NCBI GenBank assembly: GCA_024707405.1
Contig: JANPZU010000008.1
Location: forward strand, 372,001 to 436,000
Source of the DNA: Luteimonas sp.
GTDB lineage: Bacteria; Pseudomonadota; Gammaproteobacteria; Xanthomonadales; Xanthomonadaceae
Reading direction: 5' to 3'
DNA: 64,000 nucleotides
The translations under genes were made by a program, and so were the position numbers. Positions 23,981 to 33,857 of this stretch are shown one piece after another (the first letter of the stretch is position 1; every line of letters starts with the position of its first letter). Below the pieces are notes generated by a model that saw only the letters and a program-made list of their open reading frames with translations, searched no databases and was not told the DNA's origin.

Positions 23981-26900
23981 GCCGCCGCTCCCTGTGCCTG
24001 GCCAGAGAACAGCGCATCGAGCGCATGCACGAGTTCCGGCGCGAAGCGATGCGCGAACACGCCGCGCGCGGTATCTCCGTGCGGTTCCAGCCCGCGGCAG
24101 AACAGATAGCGGATCCCGCCGAAATCGCGTGCGTAGTCGTAACCGTCGCCCAGGCGGAAACGCAACCAGCGATGCAGCGCCAGCGTGTAGATCAACGCCT
24201 GCAGGTGGTATTCGCTGTGCGCCATCGCCGCGTCGAGTTGCGCGGGGCCATAGCCGGGCAGGCGGTTGGATTTGTAGTCCAGCACGTACCAGCGGCCGTC
24301 GTGCTGGTAGGTGAGGTCGATCAGGCCCGTCATCAGGCCTTCGAGCTTGCGACGCAGGCCGAAGGCGCGGCGTTCGCGCAGCAACCCGTGGCGATGCAGC
24401 AACGCGAGCAGCGCATCGACCTGGGTCGGCGCGAGCGCGAACTGGAATTCGATTTCTGCACGGCGTTGCGTTGCCGGCAATGCCGCGAGCGTGGTGCCTT
24501 CGGGCAGGGTGACGGTGAGCGTATGCCCAGCCATCGGCACCAGCACTGCGACGCCATCATCGATGTCGGTGGCCGCGTAACCGCCGCGGCCGAGTGCATC
24601 GACGATTTTCGCGCGTTCATCGCCGGGCGGATCGTCGCCGGGATGCCAACCCTGCCACGCCGCGAAATCGGCGTGTTCGAGCACGTCGTGCAGCACCACG
24701 CCGAAACGGGTGCCGCCGAAGCGCGGATCGATCTCGCCGGCCACGATCGCATCGTCGTCCTGTTCATTCGCAGGCTCGTCGCGGCCACCGGGCACGGGCT
24801 GGGTGGCCGCGCTGGACGCATCGTTGCCGGCATCGGCATGCGCCAACTGGGTGAAGCTGTAGACCCACCAATCGTGGTCGAGCGCACGCGCCGGCACGCG
24901 CGCATCGGGCACGTCGCCTTCGGCATCGGGCGGCAACCACGGCAACGTCGCAGGCGGCAACGCGTCATCGATGGCGATGGCACCGCCCGCATCGGTCACC
25001 AGCATCTGCGCGTCGGCGACCATCGCCGATTGCGGTGATTGCGCGTGGTTGTAGAACGCGCCACTGGCCAGCCACAGCGCATCGCGCGCGCGGGTGAGTC
25101 CGACGTAGAGCAGGCGCGCATCCTCGGCCTCGCCGGCTATCGTCCAGGCCTGCTTCGCGTCTTCCCAGCCGGACGTGTCCGGCTGCAGTTTCCAGTGCAG
25201 CACGCGGCCGGCATCGCCGTGCACGACGACGCGGTTGCCGGGGCTGCGCGCCTTGCCGCCGATGCCGGCGAACGGCAGGAACACCAGCGGATATTCGAGG
25301 CCCTTGCTCTTGTGCAGGGTCACCACCTGCACGCGGCGCGCATCCGATTCCAGCCGCAGCAACTGCGTGTCGTCGTCGGCGCTGGCCTCCGCGATCGCAC
25401 GCGCGAGCCAGTCGACCATCCCGTGCAGGCCGAGCGCCCGCTGCTGCGCTTCCTGCAGCAACTCGGCCAATTGCAGGTAGTTGGTGAGGCGGCGTTCGCC
25501 ATCGCGCAGGTCAAGCAGGCGCGTGGCATGTTGCGCGCACAGGTCGCCGATCAGCGCCAGCGGGCCGCCGCGTTGCAGGCGCTCGCGCCAACCCAACGCC
25601 GCCATCTGCCAGCCGCGCAGGGCATCGCCGTCGTCGTCGAGCATGGCGATGCGTCGCGCGTCCACGCCGATCAGCACGGTCGCCAGCGCGGTGCGCAGTC
25701 GGCCATCGTCGGCACCGTGCAGCAGCGCCAGCAGCACGGCATGCACCTCATGCGCCTGGTCGGCGGCAAACAGGCTTTGCCGGCCGGCGGCGACTGCCGG
25801 GATACCGGCAGCGGCCAACGCTTCGCGGATGCGGGTGGCTTCGTGGTGCGTGCGTACCAGCACGGCGATGTCGCCGGGTTGCACCGGGCGACCGCCGATC
25901 GACGCATGGCCGTTGCGCGCATCGTCGAGCACGGCATGGATCGCGGCGACGCAGGCCTCGGTCGCCAGTTCGCGCGAGCGTGTGGCCGGATACGGTTTCG
26001 GACGGCCATCCTTGTATTGGCCGGAATCCGGCGCCGGCGCACGCCACAGGGTCAACGCGGGCGCGGACGTGCCGTTGCGCTGGTAGTCGGCATCGTCGCG
26101 GTTGCCGCCCGGCTCAACCGGATGGAACTGGATGCGCGGATCGACGAACGCGCGCTCGCCAGCCTGCGCATACAGGGCCTCGATGGCGCGCAACACCGAT
26201 GGTCGAGAACGGAAGTTCTGCGACAGCGGCGGCGCGTCGTCCGCGCTGGCCTTCGCGTCGAGGTAGGTCTCGACATCGCCACCGCGGAAGCCGTAGATCG
26301 CCTGCTTGGGATCGCCGATCACGAACAGCGCGGGCGCATCGCCATGCGCGCCGAACACGCGGTCGAAGATGCGCCACTGGCGTGGATCCGTGTCCTGGAA
26401 CTCGTCGACCAGCGCCACCTTGTACTGTGCGCGCAGTCGCGCGGCCAGCGCATCGGCGTGCGGCCCGTCGAGCGCGTCGGCGACGCGGTCGATCAGGTCG
26501 TCGTAGGTCTGCACCCGCGACTGGCGCTTGTGCAGGGCGATCCGCTTGCGGGCATCGTCGCGCAGGCGGTGCAGCAACGCGACGCGGCGTGATTCGCGCC
26601 AGGCTTCGACCTGCGCCCACACGGCGAGATGCTGCGCGACCGCATCGCACAAAGGCGAATCCGGCGTGCGGCCCTGCCCGGCCTTGCTGGTGCGCAACAG
26701 CAGGGTTTCCCGCTGGAGCTGGGGGAGCTTTTCGTGCGCGAACGGCAACCCGGGATCGCCGGCTGCGCACCAGTCGTCCAATGCATCGAACAATGCATCG
26801 ATCCATTCGCGCTTGTAGCTGCCGCCGTGCAGCACCTTGCCGTCGACGGCGGCGAGCAGCGCGGCACGGAAATCGTCGCCATGCGCACGCACCCCGGCAG

Positions 26901-27576
26901 CGAGTGCTTCGCCCGCGGCATGCAACCCGGGCGTCGGATCCGGCAACGACGGGGCAGGTGCCGGCAGCAGCACCGGTTCGCGCACCAGCGGCGACAGGTC
27001 ACGCGCGAGCGCCTGCGGGCCTTCCGGCCACAGCATCGACAGATCGTCGGCACCGGCGGCATCGCACCCGTGCGCGCGCCACAGATCGGCGGCGATGCCC
27101 TCGCGCAGCGTGGCATCGTTGGCCAGCAACTCGGGCACGTCGAAGCCCTGCCCGCTTTCGAGCGCGTGTTCGCGCAGGACACGTGCGCAGAATCCGTGGA
27201 TGGTGAAGATGGCGGACAGGTCGATGCCGTCCGCTGCCGTGCGCAGGCGACGACGCAACGCGTTGCGCGATTCGCCGCTGGCTGCAAGGTGCGCGTCGAT
27301 CACCGCCCGCGTCAGCACCGCTTCCGGCGACGCATCGTCGTCGCTGTCGTCGGCGGCGATGCGTTGCGCCAGCAGCAGGCGCGCACGGATGCGGGCACGC
27401 AGTTCCTGGGTCGCGGCTTCGGTGAAGGTCACGGCGAGGATTTCGCCGACCTGCATCGTCTCCTCGACCACCAGGCGCAGCACCAGCGTCGCCAGGGTGA
27501 ATGTCTTGCCGGTGCCGGCCGAAGCTTCGATGGTGTGCACGCCGCGCAGCGGCAACGCGAGGTAGGCGTCGCTCAT
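23977..27576 (-). CDS. recB: Exodeoxyribonuclease V beta subunit RecB
   Basis: 1199 residues. Walker A is EASAGTGKTFTLATL at the N-terminus. Further UvrD/Rep helicase motifs are VDEFQDTDPRQW, VIGDPKQAIYGFRGGD, TLHKSKGLEYPLVFLP and LLYVGLTRARDAL. The C-terminal nuclease of the PD-(D/E)XK type shows DYKSNRLPGY near residue 1100. It is the 3'-5' helicase and only nuclease of RecBCD. It overlaps recD by ATGA downstream. Its own start overlaps by ATGA a 65-codon frame that fills the recC-recB gap. Confidence 0.97.
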   Translation of the reverse strand: MSDAYLALPLRGVHTIEASAGTGKTFTLATLVLRLVVEETMQVGEILAVTFTEAATQELRARIRARLLLAQRIAADDSDDDASPEAVLTRAVIDAHLAASGESRNALRRRLRTAADGIDLSAIFTIHGFCARVLREHALESGQGFDVPELLANDATLREGIAADLWRAHGCDAAGADDLSMLWPEGPQALARDLSPLVREPVLLPAPAPSLPDPTPGLHAAGEALAAGVRAHGDDFRAALLAAVDGKVLHGGSYKREWIDALFDALDDWCAAGDPGLPFAHEKLPQLQRETLLLRTSKAGQGRTPDSPLCDAVAQHLAVWAQVEAWRESRRVALLHRLRDDARKRIALHKRQSRVQTYDDLIDRVADALDGPHADALAARLRAQYKVALVDEFQDTDPRQWRIFDRVFGAHGDAPALFVIGDPKQAIYGFRGGDVETYLDAKASADDAPPLSQNFRSRPSVLRAIEALYAQAGERAFVDPRIQFHPVEPGGNRDDADYQRNGTSAPALTLWRAPAPDSGQYKDGRPKPYPATRSRELATEACVAAIHAVLDDARNGHASIGGRPVQPGDIAVLVRTHHEATRIREALAAAGIPAVAAGRQSLFAADQAHEVHAVLLALLHGADDGRLRTALATVLIGVDARRIAMLDDDGDALRGWQMAALGWRERLQRGGPLALIGDLCAQHATRLLDLRDGERRLTNYLQLAELLQEAQQRALGLHGMVDWLARAIAEASADDDTQLLRLESDARRVQVVTLHKSKGLEYPLVFLPFAGIGGKARSPGNRVVVHGDAGRVLHWKLQPDTSGWEDAKQAWTIAGEAEDARLLYVGLTRARDALWLASGAFYNHAQSPQSAMVADAQMLVTDAGGAIAIDDALPPATLPWLPPDAEGDVPDARVPARALDHDWWVYSFTQLAHADAGNDASSAATQPVPGGRDEPANEQDDDAIVAGEIDPRFGGTRFGVVLHDVLEHADFAAWQGWHPGDDPPGDERAKIVDALGRGGYAATDIDDGVAVLVPMAGHTLTVTLPEGTTLAALPATQRRAEIEFQFALAPTQVDALLALLHRHGLLRERRAFGLRRKLEGLMTGLIDLTYQHDGRWYVLDYKSNRLPGYGPAQLDAAMAHSEYHLQALIYTLALHRWLRFRLGDGYDYARDFGGIRYLFCRGLEPHGDTARGVFAHRFAPELVHALDALFSGQAQGAAA

Positions 27577-27770
27577 GCGGCGGCCTCGTCACATGCTGGA
27601 GGCTGCGTGCCGATCGTTTCCGAAACAGCCACGGCGATGTCCAGCCACGCGAGTCGTTGCCTCTCCGAGGCTTGCCGTTGTGCTGCAAGCATCCATGGTG
27701 CACGTCCATGGATCCCCGCCTTCGCGGGGATGACGGGAAGATGCAAGGCGGCGAGAAGAAAGACGCTCAT
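27573..27770 (-). CDS. Repeat-bearing bridging ORF between recC and recB
   Basis: A 65-codon frame whose ATG overlaps the recC stop (ATGA at 27767-27770) and whose TGA overlaps the recB start (ATGA at 27573-27576). The middle, VIPAKAGIHGRAPW, is the translation of a palindromic repeat; the ends are unremarkable. It is probably not a functional protein. It may let ribosomes travel from recC to recB, keeping translational coupling across the insertion. Alternatively it is extra recC or recB sequence displaced by the insertion. Confidence 0.4.
   Translation of the reverse strand: MSVFLLAALHLPVIPAKAGIHGRAPWMLAAQRQASERQRLAWLDIAVAVSETIGTQPPACDEAAA
27686..27735. repeat. Palindromic repeat in the recC-recB junction
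   Basis: It contains the perfect stem ATCCCCGC / GCGGGGAT (27712-27719 with 27724-27731, CTTC loop) next to the dyad CCATGGTGCACGTCCATGG. The CCCCGCCTTCGCGGGGATGACGGG pattern belongs to the common proteobacterial repeat that translates as IPAKAGI. Confidence 0.75.
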
Positions 27771-30700
27771 TCGGTGGCCTCGTCGTCGTCGCGCGCGAGC
27801 GCGAGTCCATGCAATGCGTCGCGATCCACGGCGGCATCGGCATCGCCCGCTTGCACGGCGGCGAAGATGGCGACGGCGGCCTCGGCGAAACGCAGCAACG
27901 CGGCTTCATCGGCAAACGGATCCACGCCGCGCAGCGCAAGCCGCACGGCGTCGCCCTCGCCTTCGGCGAAACCGCGGCCATTGCCGCGCCACTTGCCTGC
28001 CGCTGCCTTCACGCCGCGCTCGTAGTCACCGGCGCTGAAGAATTCCCAGCCGCTGTACGGCGCGAACGGCAAAGGTTCGCGCAGGCCGCGTGCGCGCAAC
28101 GCCAACAGCCTGCGCAATGCCTTGCGCGCGGACTCCGCATCGAGCGGTGCGCGCAGGTGCGGGCCAAGGCCGGCGTCGCCGTTGTCGTGGAACTGCACCA
28201 GGGGTCGCGCGATGCCGGCAGCGCTGGCGAGCAACCAGTCGAGGCCGTCGCGGATCGTGCTCGGCCCGTTGGGCGTGTCGAAACGCAGGCGTGCGATGCC
28301 CTGCGGAAATGCATCGGTGATGCGCCCGTGCAGGCGCAGGCCGTCGATGCCGGTTTCGACCGCGAGCGATTCCGCCACCGCATCGCCACGCCAGCGTGCG
28401 AATGCCGCCGCATAGGGCGCGACCTGCACGCGCACGGTCTCCAGCGTGCGTCGCCCCAGCGCGCCCGACGGCAACAAGCCGCGGGCACGCAAGGCGTCGT
28501 GGATCGCATCGTCGCCGTCGCCACGCAGCACCGCATCGAACACCGCGCGTTGCAGTTGTGCGCGCTCGCGCCCACGCGCCGGCGCGACCAATGGCTCGAC
28601 GTCGTCGCCAAGATCCTCGATCTCCGCGAGCCGCAGGCCGAGGCGCTGCCTGAGCAAGGCATCGGCAGGCGCGAGCAGGAATCGCCGCAGCGCGGTGATC
28701 GACAGCGCGTCGCCGGCTTCCGTGGCCGGCAAGGCTTCGCCATCGAACCACGGCGGCAAGGCGATGCGCGGCTTTGTTCCCGGCGAAGCCGCCTGTCGCC
28801 ATTGCCCGCGATACGAAAACCGCCGCGGCTCGTCGCCCGCGCCGAACGCGGCTGGCGAAAACGGCTGCAACGGATGCCGGACGACGAGTGATGCCGCTGC
28901 CTTCGCTTCCGGCATGTGCTGCGCATCGGCCACGGCCATCAATTCCGACACCAGCACCGAAGGTTCACGCGCGGTGCCGTCGCGCGGGTCGGCGCCCTGC
29001 CAGCTCACGTAGAACACGTCCTGCGCGGCGGCGAACAATTGCAGGAACAGGAAGCGGTCGTCTTCGCGCGTGGAGCGGTCGCCGATGCGGCGGCGCTCGC
29101 TGCCCAGTTCCGCGGTCAGTCGGTTGAGGCCGGCGGCGGCATCGCGCCTGGGGAAATCGCCGTCGTTCATGCCCAGCACGCAGATCACGCGGAACGGCAG
29201 CAGCCGCAGCGGCACCATGCGACCGATGCTGATGCCACCGGTGAGCAGCGGCGCGCGGGTATCGGCCTCGGCCAACGTGGCGGCGAAATGCGCGCGCACT
29301 GCTTCGGCGGGCACCGGCGCATCGAAACCGGCGCGCGCGGCGGTGGCGGCGAAGTCGTCGACCAGCCTGCGCAGGCGGTCGAGCGCACGTTGCGTGGCAG
29401 GACTGGACGGCGGCTTCGGCAACAGCGCATCGAGCAGGCCGAGCAGGCGTTCGCGCCATTGCCGTGGCGGCATCGCCTCGCCCAGCGTGCGTGCGTGGCG
29501 CGCCAGCACGCGCAACAACCGCAGCAAGGTGTCGAGCGCATCGAGCGCGCCGCCTTCGAGTTCCGGCATCGGTGCGACGCCCGCGATGGCCTCTTCGCTA
29601 CCGCTGGCATGGCCGAGCAGCAAACGGTCGAGCGCGAACGCCCAGGTGTAGGCGTCGTCCTCCGGTGCATCGAAACGCTTGCGATGCGCGGCATCGATGC
29701 CCCAGCGCGCACCGGCCGTCGACAACCACGCATGCAACCGGTCGAAGGCGGGTGCGTCGAAGCCGGCGGCTTCGGCCAGCGGCGGACTGGCCAGCAGGTC
29801 GAGCGTTTCGTTCAATCCGAAGCGCGACACCGGCAACGCGAGCAGGCGCAGGAACACGTCGGCCAGCGGCTCGTTCGCGAGCGGGCTGGCATCGGCCAGC
29901 GCGTAGGGAATCGCATCGTCCTGCCCGCGGCCGCCGAACACCGCATCGAGGTAGGGCAGGTAGGGATCGATGTCCGGCGCCAGCACCGCGACCTCGCGCG
30001 GTTGCAGCGGCGGGTCGAAGCGTTCGTCGTCGAACAGCCCGCGCAACTGGTCATGCAACACCTGCAGTTCGCGCAGGCGGGTATGGCAGGCATGCAGTTG
30101 CAGGCTGGGGTCGTCGCGGTCGAGCGCCGGACGCAACGGGAAGCCCGGCGTCGCGTAGCGGTGGAACAGGTCGGACTGCAGGCGCCGCAGCAGGCCGGGA
30201 TCGGACGAAGCCGGATCCGTGTCCGCCGCCGACACCGAGCGGCCCAGGCCGGGATCGGCGTGCGCGGCGATGTCGGACGAGGCATGCACGAGTTCGTAGC
30301 CGCCGATCACCTTCATGAAATCAACGCCGGCCGCACCCCATGCCTGCAGCAGCGGATTGTCGGGATGCTCGTCGGCGTCACCATGCGCATCGGGCGACAT
30401 GCGCATGCGTTGCAGGTCGCCCCAGTAGTCCTTCACCGGCGACGGCACGAAGCAGTGCAGCGTGCCCACGCGCGCCTGCGTGGCGATCACGCGCAGCACG
30501 TCGGGCGAGACATTGAGCGTGGCGAACGCCGAGAGCCGCGTCGGCAGGCCCGACGGCAACGGCGCGTCCGCAGGCTCGAAGCGGTCGAGGTAGCGCTGGA
30601 TGCGGCGCGCGCGATGCTGCCGCCCGCGCGCCACGCGCCGCCACAGGATTGCCTGCGGATCGTCGGGATCGGCACCGGCTTCCCAGCGCAGCAGCCAGTC

Positions 30701-31156
30701 GCGCCGCCAGGCCTGGTACTTCTCGAACACCGTCGCCAGTTCGCCCGCGAGCGACCATGCACGCAACGGATCGTCGCCCTCGACGTGCGCGGCGATCGCC
30801 GACAGCGCCGGCTGCGCGAGCACGTCGCGATCCACCAGCGCCGCGTACAGGTGCCATTGCAATGCGGCGGCATCGAGTTCATCGGCCACGGCGGCGCCCG
30901 GTTCAGCGTTCGCGGCCAGGGCCTGCGCGACGAACTCGCCGGGCGTCAGGAACTCGATGTTGGCGGCCACGCCATGGCGCGCGGCCAGCGTCGCCTGCAA
31001 CCAGCGCCGCATCGCCACCTGCGGGATCAGCACCACGTCGGGTTCCAGCAGCGATGCGCCGGGTGCCGGCGTGCGCAACACTTCGGCCAGCACGCCCGCC
31101 AGCACCTCCAGCGCATTGGAGTGGTAGAGGCGGAAGTCGGGCGCGGCGGCAGTCAT
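27767..31156 (-). CDS. recC: Exodeoxyribonuclease V gamma subunit RecC
   Basis: 1129 residues from the ATG at 31156; the open frame runs to 31294, but the sequence before MTAAAPDFRLYHSNALEVLA is not RecC-like. Helicase-like but degenerate motifs include RVICVLGMNDGDFPRRD and FLFLQLFAAAQDVFYVSW. RecC holds the complex together, splits the strands and recognises Chi. It is the first gene of the recC-recB-recD unit, which is the usual order in this family. Confidence 0.96.
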   Translation of the reverse strand: MTAAAPDFRLYHSNALEVLAGVLAEVLRTPAPGASLLEPDVVLIPQVAMRRWLQATLAARHGVAANIEFLTPGEFVAQALAANAEPGAAVADELDAAALQWHLYAALVDRDVLAQPALSAIAAHVEGDDPLRAWSLAGELATVFEKYQAWRRDWLLRWEAGADPDDPQAILWRRVARGRQHRARRIQRYLDRFEPADAPLPSGLPTRLSAFATLNVSPDVLRVIATQARVGTLHCFVPSPVKDYWGDLQRMRMSPDAHGDADEHPDNPLLQAWGAAGVDFMKVIGGYELVHASSDIAAHADPGLGRSVSAADTDPASSDPGLLRRLQSDLFHRYATPGFPLRPALDRDDPSLQLHACHTRLRELQVLHDQLRGLFDDERFDPPLQPREVAVLAPDIDPYLPYLDAVFGGRGQDDAIPYALADASPLANEPLADVFLRLLALPVSRFGLNETLDLLASPPLAEAAGFDAPAFDRLHAWLSTAGARWGIDAAHRKRFDAPEDDAYTWAFALDRLLLGHASGSEEAIAGVAPMPELEGGALDALDTLLRLLRVLARHARTLGEAMPPRQWRERLLGLLDALLPKPPSSPATQRALDRLRRLVDDFAATAARAGFDAPVPAEAVRAHFAATLAEADTRAPLLTGGISIGRMVPLRLLPFRVICVLGMNDGDFPRRDAAAGLNRLTAELGSERRRIGDRSTREDDRFLFLQLFAAAQDVFYVSWQGADPRDGTAREPSVLVSELMAVADAQHMPEAKAAASLVVRHPLQPFSPAAFGAGDEPRRFSYRGQWRQAASPGTKPRIALPPWFDGEALPATEAGDALSITALRRFLLAPADALLRQRLGLRLAEIEDLGDDVEPLVAPARGRERAQLQRAVFDAVLRGDGDDAIHDALRARGLLPSGALGRRTLETVRVQVAPYAAAFARWRGDAVAESLAVETGIDGLRLHGRITDAFPQGIARLRFDTPNGPSTIRDGLDWLLASAAGIARPLVQFHDNGDAGLGPHLRAPLDAESARKALRRLLALRARGLREPLPFAPYSGWEFFSAGDYERGVKAAAGKWRGNGRGFAEGEGDAVRLALRGVDPFADEAALLRFAEAAVAIFAAVQAGDADAAVDRDALHGLALARDDDEATE

Positions 31157-31217
31157 CGTCGGCGCATTGTGCCGGACGCCGGTCGCAGCGTCCGAGACCG
31201 GCACGGTTCCATTCCGG

Positions 31218-32414
31218 TTACGAGCCGCAGAGGCGCTGCGCGTCGCGCGCGGCGATCCATTCCTCGTTGGTGGGCTCGACGGCCACCGGGACACGACTGC
31301 CTGGCGACGAGATCACCGGCGCGTTCGCTTCGTTGGCGGCATCGTCCAGCGCAACCCCGAGGAAGGCGAGGTCGCGGCACACGCGCTCGCGCACGAAGGC
31401 GTTGTGTTCGCCGACACCCGCCGTGAACACCAGCATGTCCAGCCCGCCGAGCACGGCGGCCAGCGCGCCGATTTCGCGCACGATGCGACGCACGTAGAGC
31501 GCCAGCGCGATGCGTGCGCGTTCACCGGCCTCGCCGTCGTCCGCCTCGTGGCGCACGATCACGCGCGGCTCCGACGACACGCCGGACACGCCGAGCAACC
31601 CCGACTGGTGGTAGAGCAGCTTGCCGACATCGGCCAGCGAAAGTTTCTCGATCTCCATCAGGTACAGCACCGCGCCGGGGTCGAGCGCGCCGGTGCGCGT
31701 GCCCATCATCAGGCCGTCGAGCGCGGAGAAGCCCATCGTGGTCGCGACGCTTTCCAGGTTGCGCATCGCGCACAGGCTGGCACCGCTGCCCAAGTGCGCG
31801 ACGATGGTGCGCCCGCGCGCGGCATCGCCATGGCGTTCGGCCAGCGCAGTGGCCATGTACGCATACGACAGGCCGTGGAAGCCGTAGCGGCGCAAGCCAC
31901 GCTGCCACGCATCCCAGGGCAGGGGCAGGATCTGTTCGACCATCGGCAGGGTGTGGTGGAAGCCGGTGTCGAAGCAGGCGACCTGCGGCAGGTCGGGGAA
32001 TTCGCGCAGCAGGATCTCGATGGCCTCCAGCGCGAACGGCTGGTGCAGCGGTGCCAGCGGGATGTAGCCCATCAGGTCGACCAGCACGCCGGCATCGATG
32101 CGCGTGGGCGCGAAATACTTGCTGCCACCATGCACCACGCGATGCGCGACCACGGCGACGCGACGTCCGTCGAGTCGCGTGGTGATGCGTTCGCGGATCA
32201 GCGCCAATGCATCGCGATAGGGTTGCTGTGGATCGAGCGTGATCGCGAACGGCGCCACGCCGGTTTCTCCGAAGTCCGGCGTCGGCCCGCCGATGCCCTG
32301 CACCTTGCCGTTCCACAGCGGCTTGCGCGGCAAGGGGTCGACGCCGGCCTCGAACACCGCGAACTTGATGCTCGACGAGCCGCAGTTGAGCACGACGACC
32401 ACGCCGTCGCTCAC
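31218..32414 (-). CDS. ackA: Acetate kinase family protein
   Basis: 398 residues from a GTG at 32414 that overlaps the preceding TGA by four bases (GTGA). Motifs are VLNCGSSSIKFAVF (phosphate-binding), HRVVHGG, FDTGFHHTLP, HLGSGASLCA and GTRTGALDPG, all ASKHA-type acetate kinase signatures. It catalyses acyl phosphate + ADP to carboxylate + ATP. Coupled to the MaoC-phosphotransacetylase upstream, it would complete ATP formation from an acyl-CoA; acetate is likely, but propionate or butyrate is possible. It is the last gene of the operon with a candidate FNR/Anr site. Confidence 0.93.
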   Translation of the reverse strand: MSDGVVVVLNCGSSSIKFAVFEAGVDPLPRKPLWNGKVQGIGGPTPDFGETGVAPFAITLDPQQPYRDALALIRERITTRLDGRRVAVVAHRVVHGGSKYFAPTRIDAGVLVDLMGYIPLAPLHQPFALEAIEILLREFPDLPQVACFDTGFHHTLPMVEQILPLPWDAWQRGLRRYGFHGLSYAYMATALAERHGDAARGRTIVAHLGSGASLCAMRNLESVATTMGFSALDGLMMGTRTGALDPGAVLYLMEIEKLSLADVGKLLYHQSGLLGVSGVSSEPRVIVRHEADDGEAGERARIALALYVRRIVREIGALAAVLGGLDMLVFTAGVGEHNAFVRERVCRDLAFLGVALDDAANEANAPVISSPGSRVPVAVEPTNEEWIAARDAQRLCGS

Positions 32415-33826
32415 GGCGGCGATGTCCGGTAGCGATGCGCCAGCATCACCGCGATGGCGCAGGACGCGATGCGCGAAGCATTGGAATCGGCGCGGCTGGT
32501 CAGGATCACCGGCACCTTCGCACCCAGCACGATGCCGGCGCTGGCGGCTTCGCCCATGTACATGAGCTGCTTGGCGAGCATGTTGCCGCTCTCCAGGTCG
32601 GGCACGACGAGGATGTCGGCCTGTCCGGCAACATCGGACACGATGCCCTTGGTGCGCGCGGCGGCGATGGACACCGCGTTGTCGAACGCCAGCGGGCCAT
32701 CGAGCACGCCACCTTCGATCTGGCCGCGGTCGGCCATCTTGCACAGCGCGGCGGCATCGAGCGTGGCCGGCATCGACGGCATCACCGTTTCCACGGCGGC
32801 CAGGATCGCGACCCTGGGCACATCGACACCGATGGTGTGCGCGAGATCGATGGCGTTGCGGATGATGTCGGCCTTCTGCTGAAGGTCGGGCGCGAGGTTG
32901 ATCGCGGCGTCGGTGACGATGAACGGGCGTGGATAGTGCGGCGTCTGCAGCACGAAACAGTGGCTGACACGACGTTTCGTGCGCAGGCCCGCCTCGCGCA
33001 CCACTACCGCCGTCATCAGCTCGTCGGTGTGCAGGCTGCCCTTCATCAATGCTTCCACTTCGCCATCGCGCGCCAGTTCGGCAGCGCGTGCGGCGGCGGC
33101 GTGGCTGTGCGGGACGTCCTCGATGGCGAGGCCGGACAGATCCAGCCCGGCTTCGGCAGCCACCGCCTCGATCCTGTCGCGCGGCCCGACCAGCACCGGC
33201 TCGATCAGGCCCGCTGTACGGGCATCGAGCGCGCCTGTCAGGCTGGGCACGTCACAGGGATGCACCACGGCCACGCGGATCGCCTGCAGTGGTGCCACGT
33301 GCGCGAGCAGCCGCTGCAGGCCGTCGTTGCCGACTGCGTCGAAGTGGATCTCCGGCAATGCGGTGCGCGGGCGCTCGATGCGTTCGTCCGGTGCGATCAC
33401 GTCGGCCTCGCCTTCGATCACCCGGTCGCCGGACTGGTTGGTGCAGGTGCAGGCCAGCGTCACGCGCCGCGTTGCAGGATCGAGCGCAGCGACCGTGACG
33501 GCGATGGCGATGCGGTCGCCGAGCTTGACCGGCGCGAGGAAGCGCAGTGTCTGCCCGAGGTAGATCGTGCCCGGCCCGGGCAGGCGCGTGCCGAGCACCG
33601 CCGAGATCAGCGCGCCGCCCCACATGCCGTGCGCGACCACGCCGTGGAAGCGCGTGGACGCGGCGAATTCGGGATCGAGATGCTGCGGATTGGCATCGCC
33701 CGAGAGGATCGCGAACAGCTGGATGTCCTGCTGCGTCAGCGTGCGCTCGATGCAGGCGCTGTCGCCGACGTCGAGTTCGTCGAAGGTGCGGTTGCGCAGG
33801 ATGTGGAGATCGTCGTTCGCGTTCAT
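32411..33826 (-). CDS. MaoC-like hydratase fused to phosphate acetyl/butyryltransferase
   Basis: 471 residues. Residues 1-145 form a MaoC hot-dog domain (FAILSGDANPQHLDPEFA, with the catalytic Asp/His pair, and FHGVVAHGMWGGAL). Residues 165-471 form a PTA_PTB domain (VAVVHPCDVPSLTGALDA, then AILAAVETVMPSMPAT and VPDLESGNML). The fusion is known as bifunctional enoyl-CoA hydratase/phosphate acetyltransferase. It would hydrate enoyl-CoA and exchange CoA for phosphate, feeding the acetate kinase. The start ATG at 33826 has AAGGACG upstream. Pairing with a phasin hints at a link to polyhydroxyalkanoate turnover. Confidence 0.93.
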   Translation of the reverse strand: MNANDDLHILRNRTFDELDVGDSACIERTLTQQDIQLFAILSGDANPQHLDPEFAASTRFHGVVAHGMWGGALISAVLGTRLPGPGTIYLGQTLRFLAPVKLGDRIAIAVTVAALDPATRRVTLACTCTNQSGDRVIEGEADVIAPDERIERPRTALPEIHFDAVGNDGLQRLLAHVAPLQAIRVAVVHPCDVPSLTGALDARTAGLIEPVLVGPRDRIEAVAAEAGLDLSGLAIEDVPHSHAAAARAAELARDGEVEALMKGSLHTDELMTAVVVREAGLRTKRRVSHCFVLQTPHYPRPFIVTDAAINLAPDLQQKADIIRNAIDLAHTIGVDVPRVAILAAVETVMPSMPATLDAAALCKMADRGQIEGGVLDGPLAFDNAVSIAAARTKGIVSDVAGQADILVVPDLESGNMLAKQLMYMGEAASAGIVLGAKVPVILTSRADSNASRIASCAIAVMLAHRYRTSPP

Positions 33827-33857
33827 GGCTTCGTCCTTGTGTCCGGCGCGCTTCACC

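Noticed and set aside
28916-31426. 836-codon open frame on the plus strand opposite recC
   Set aside because: Arg/Gln/Ala-rich shadow of RecC, with no ribosome site or domain.
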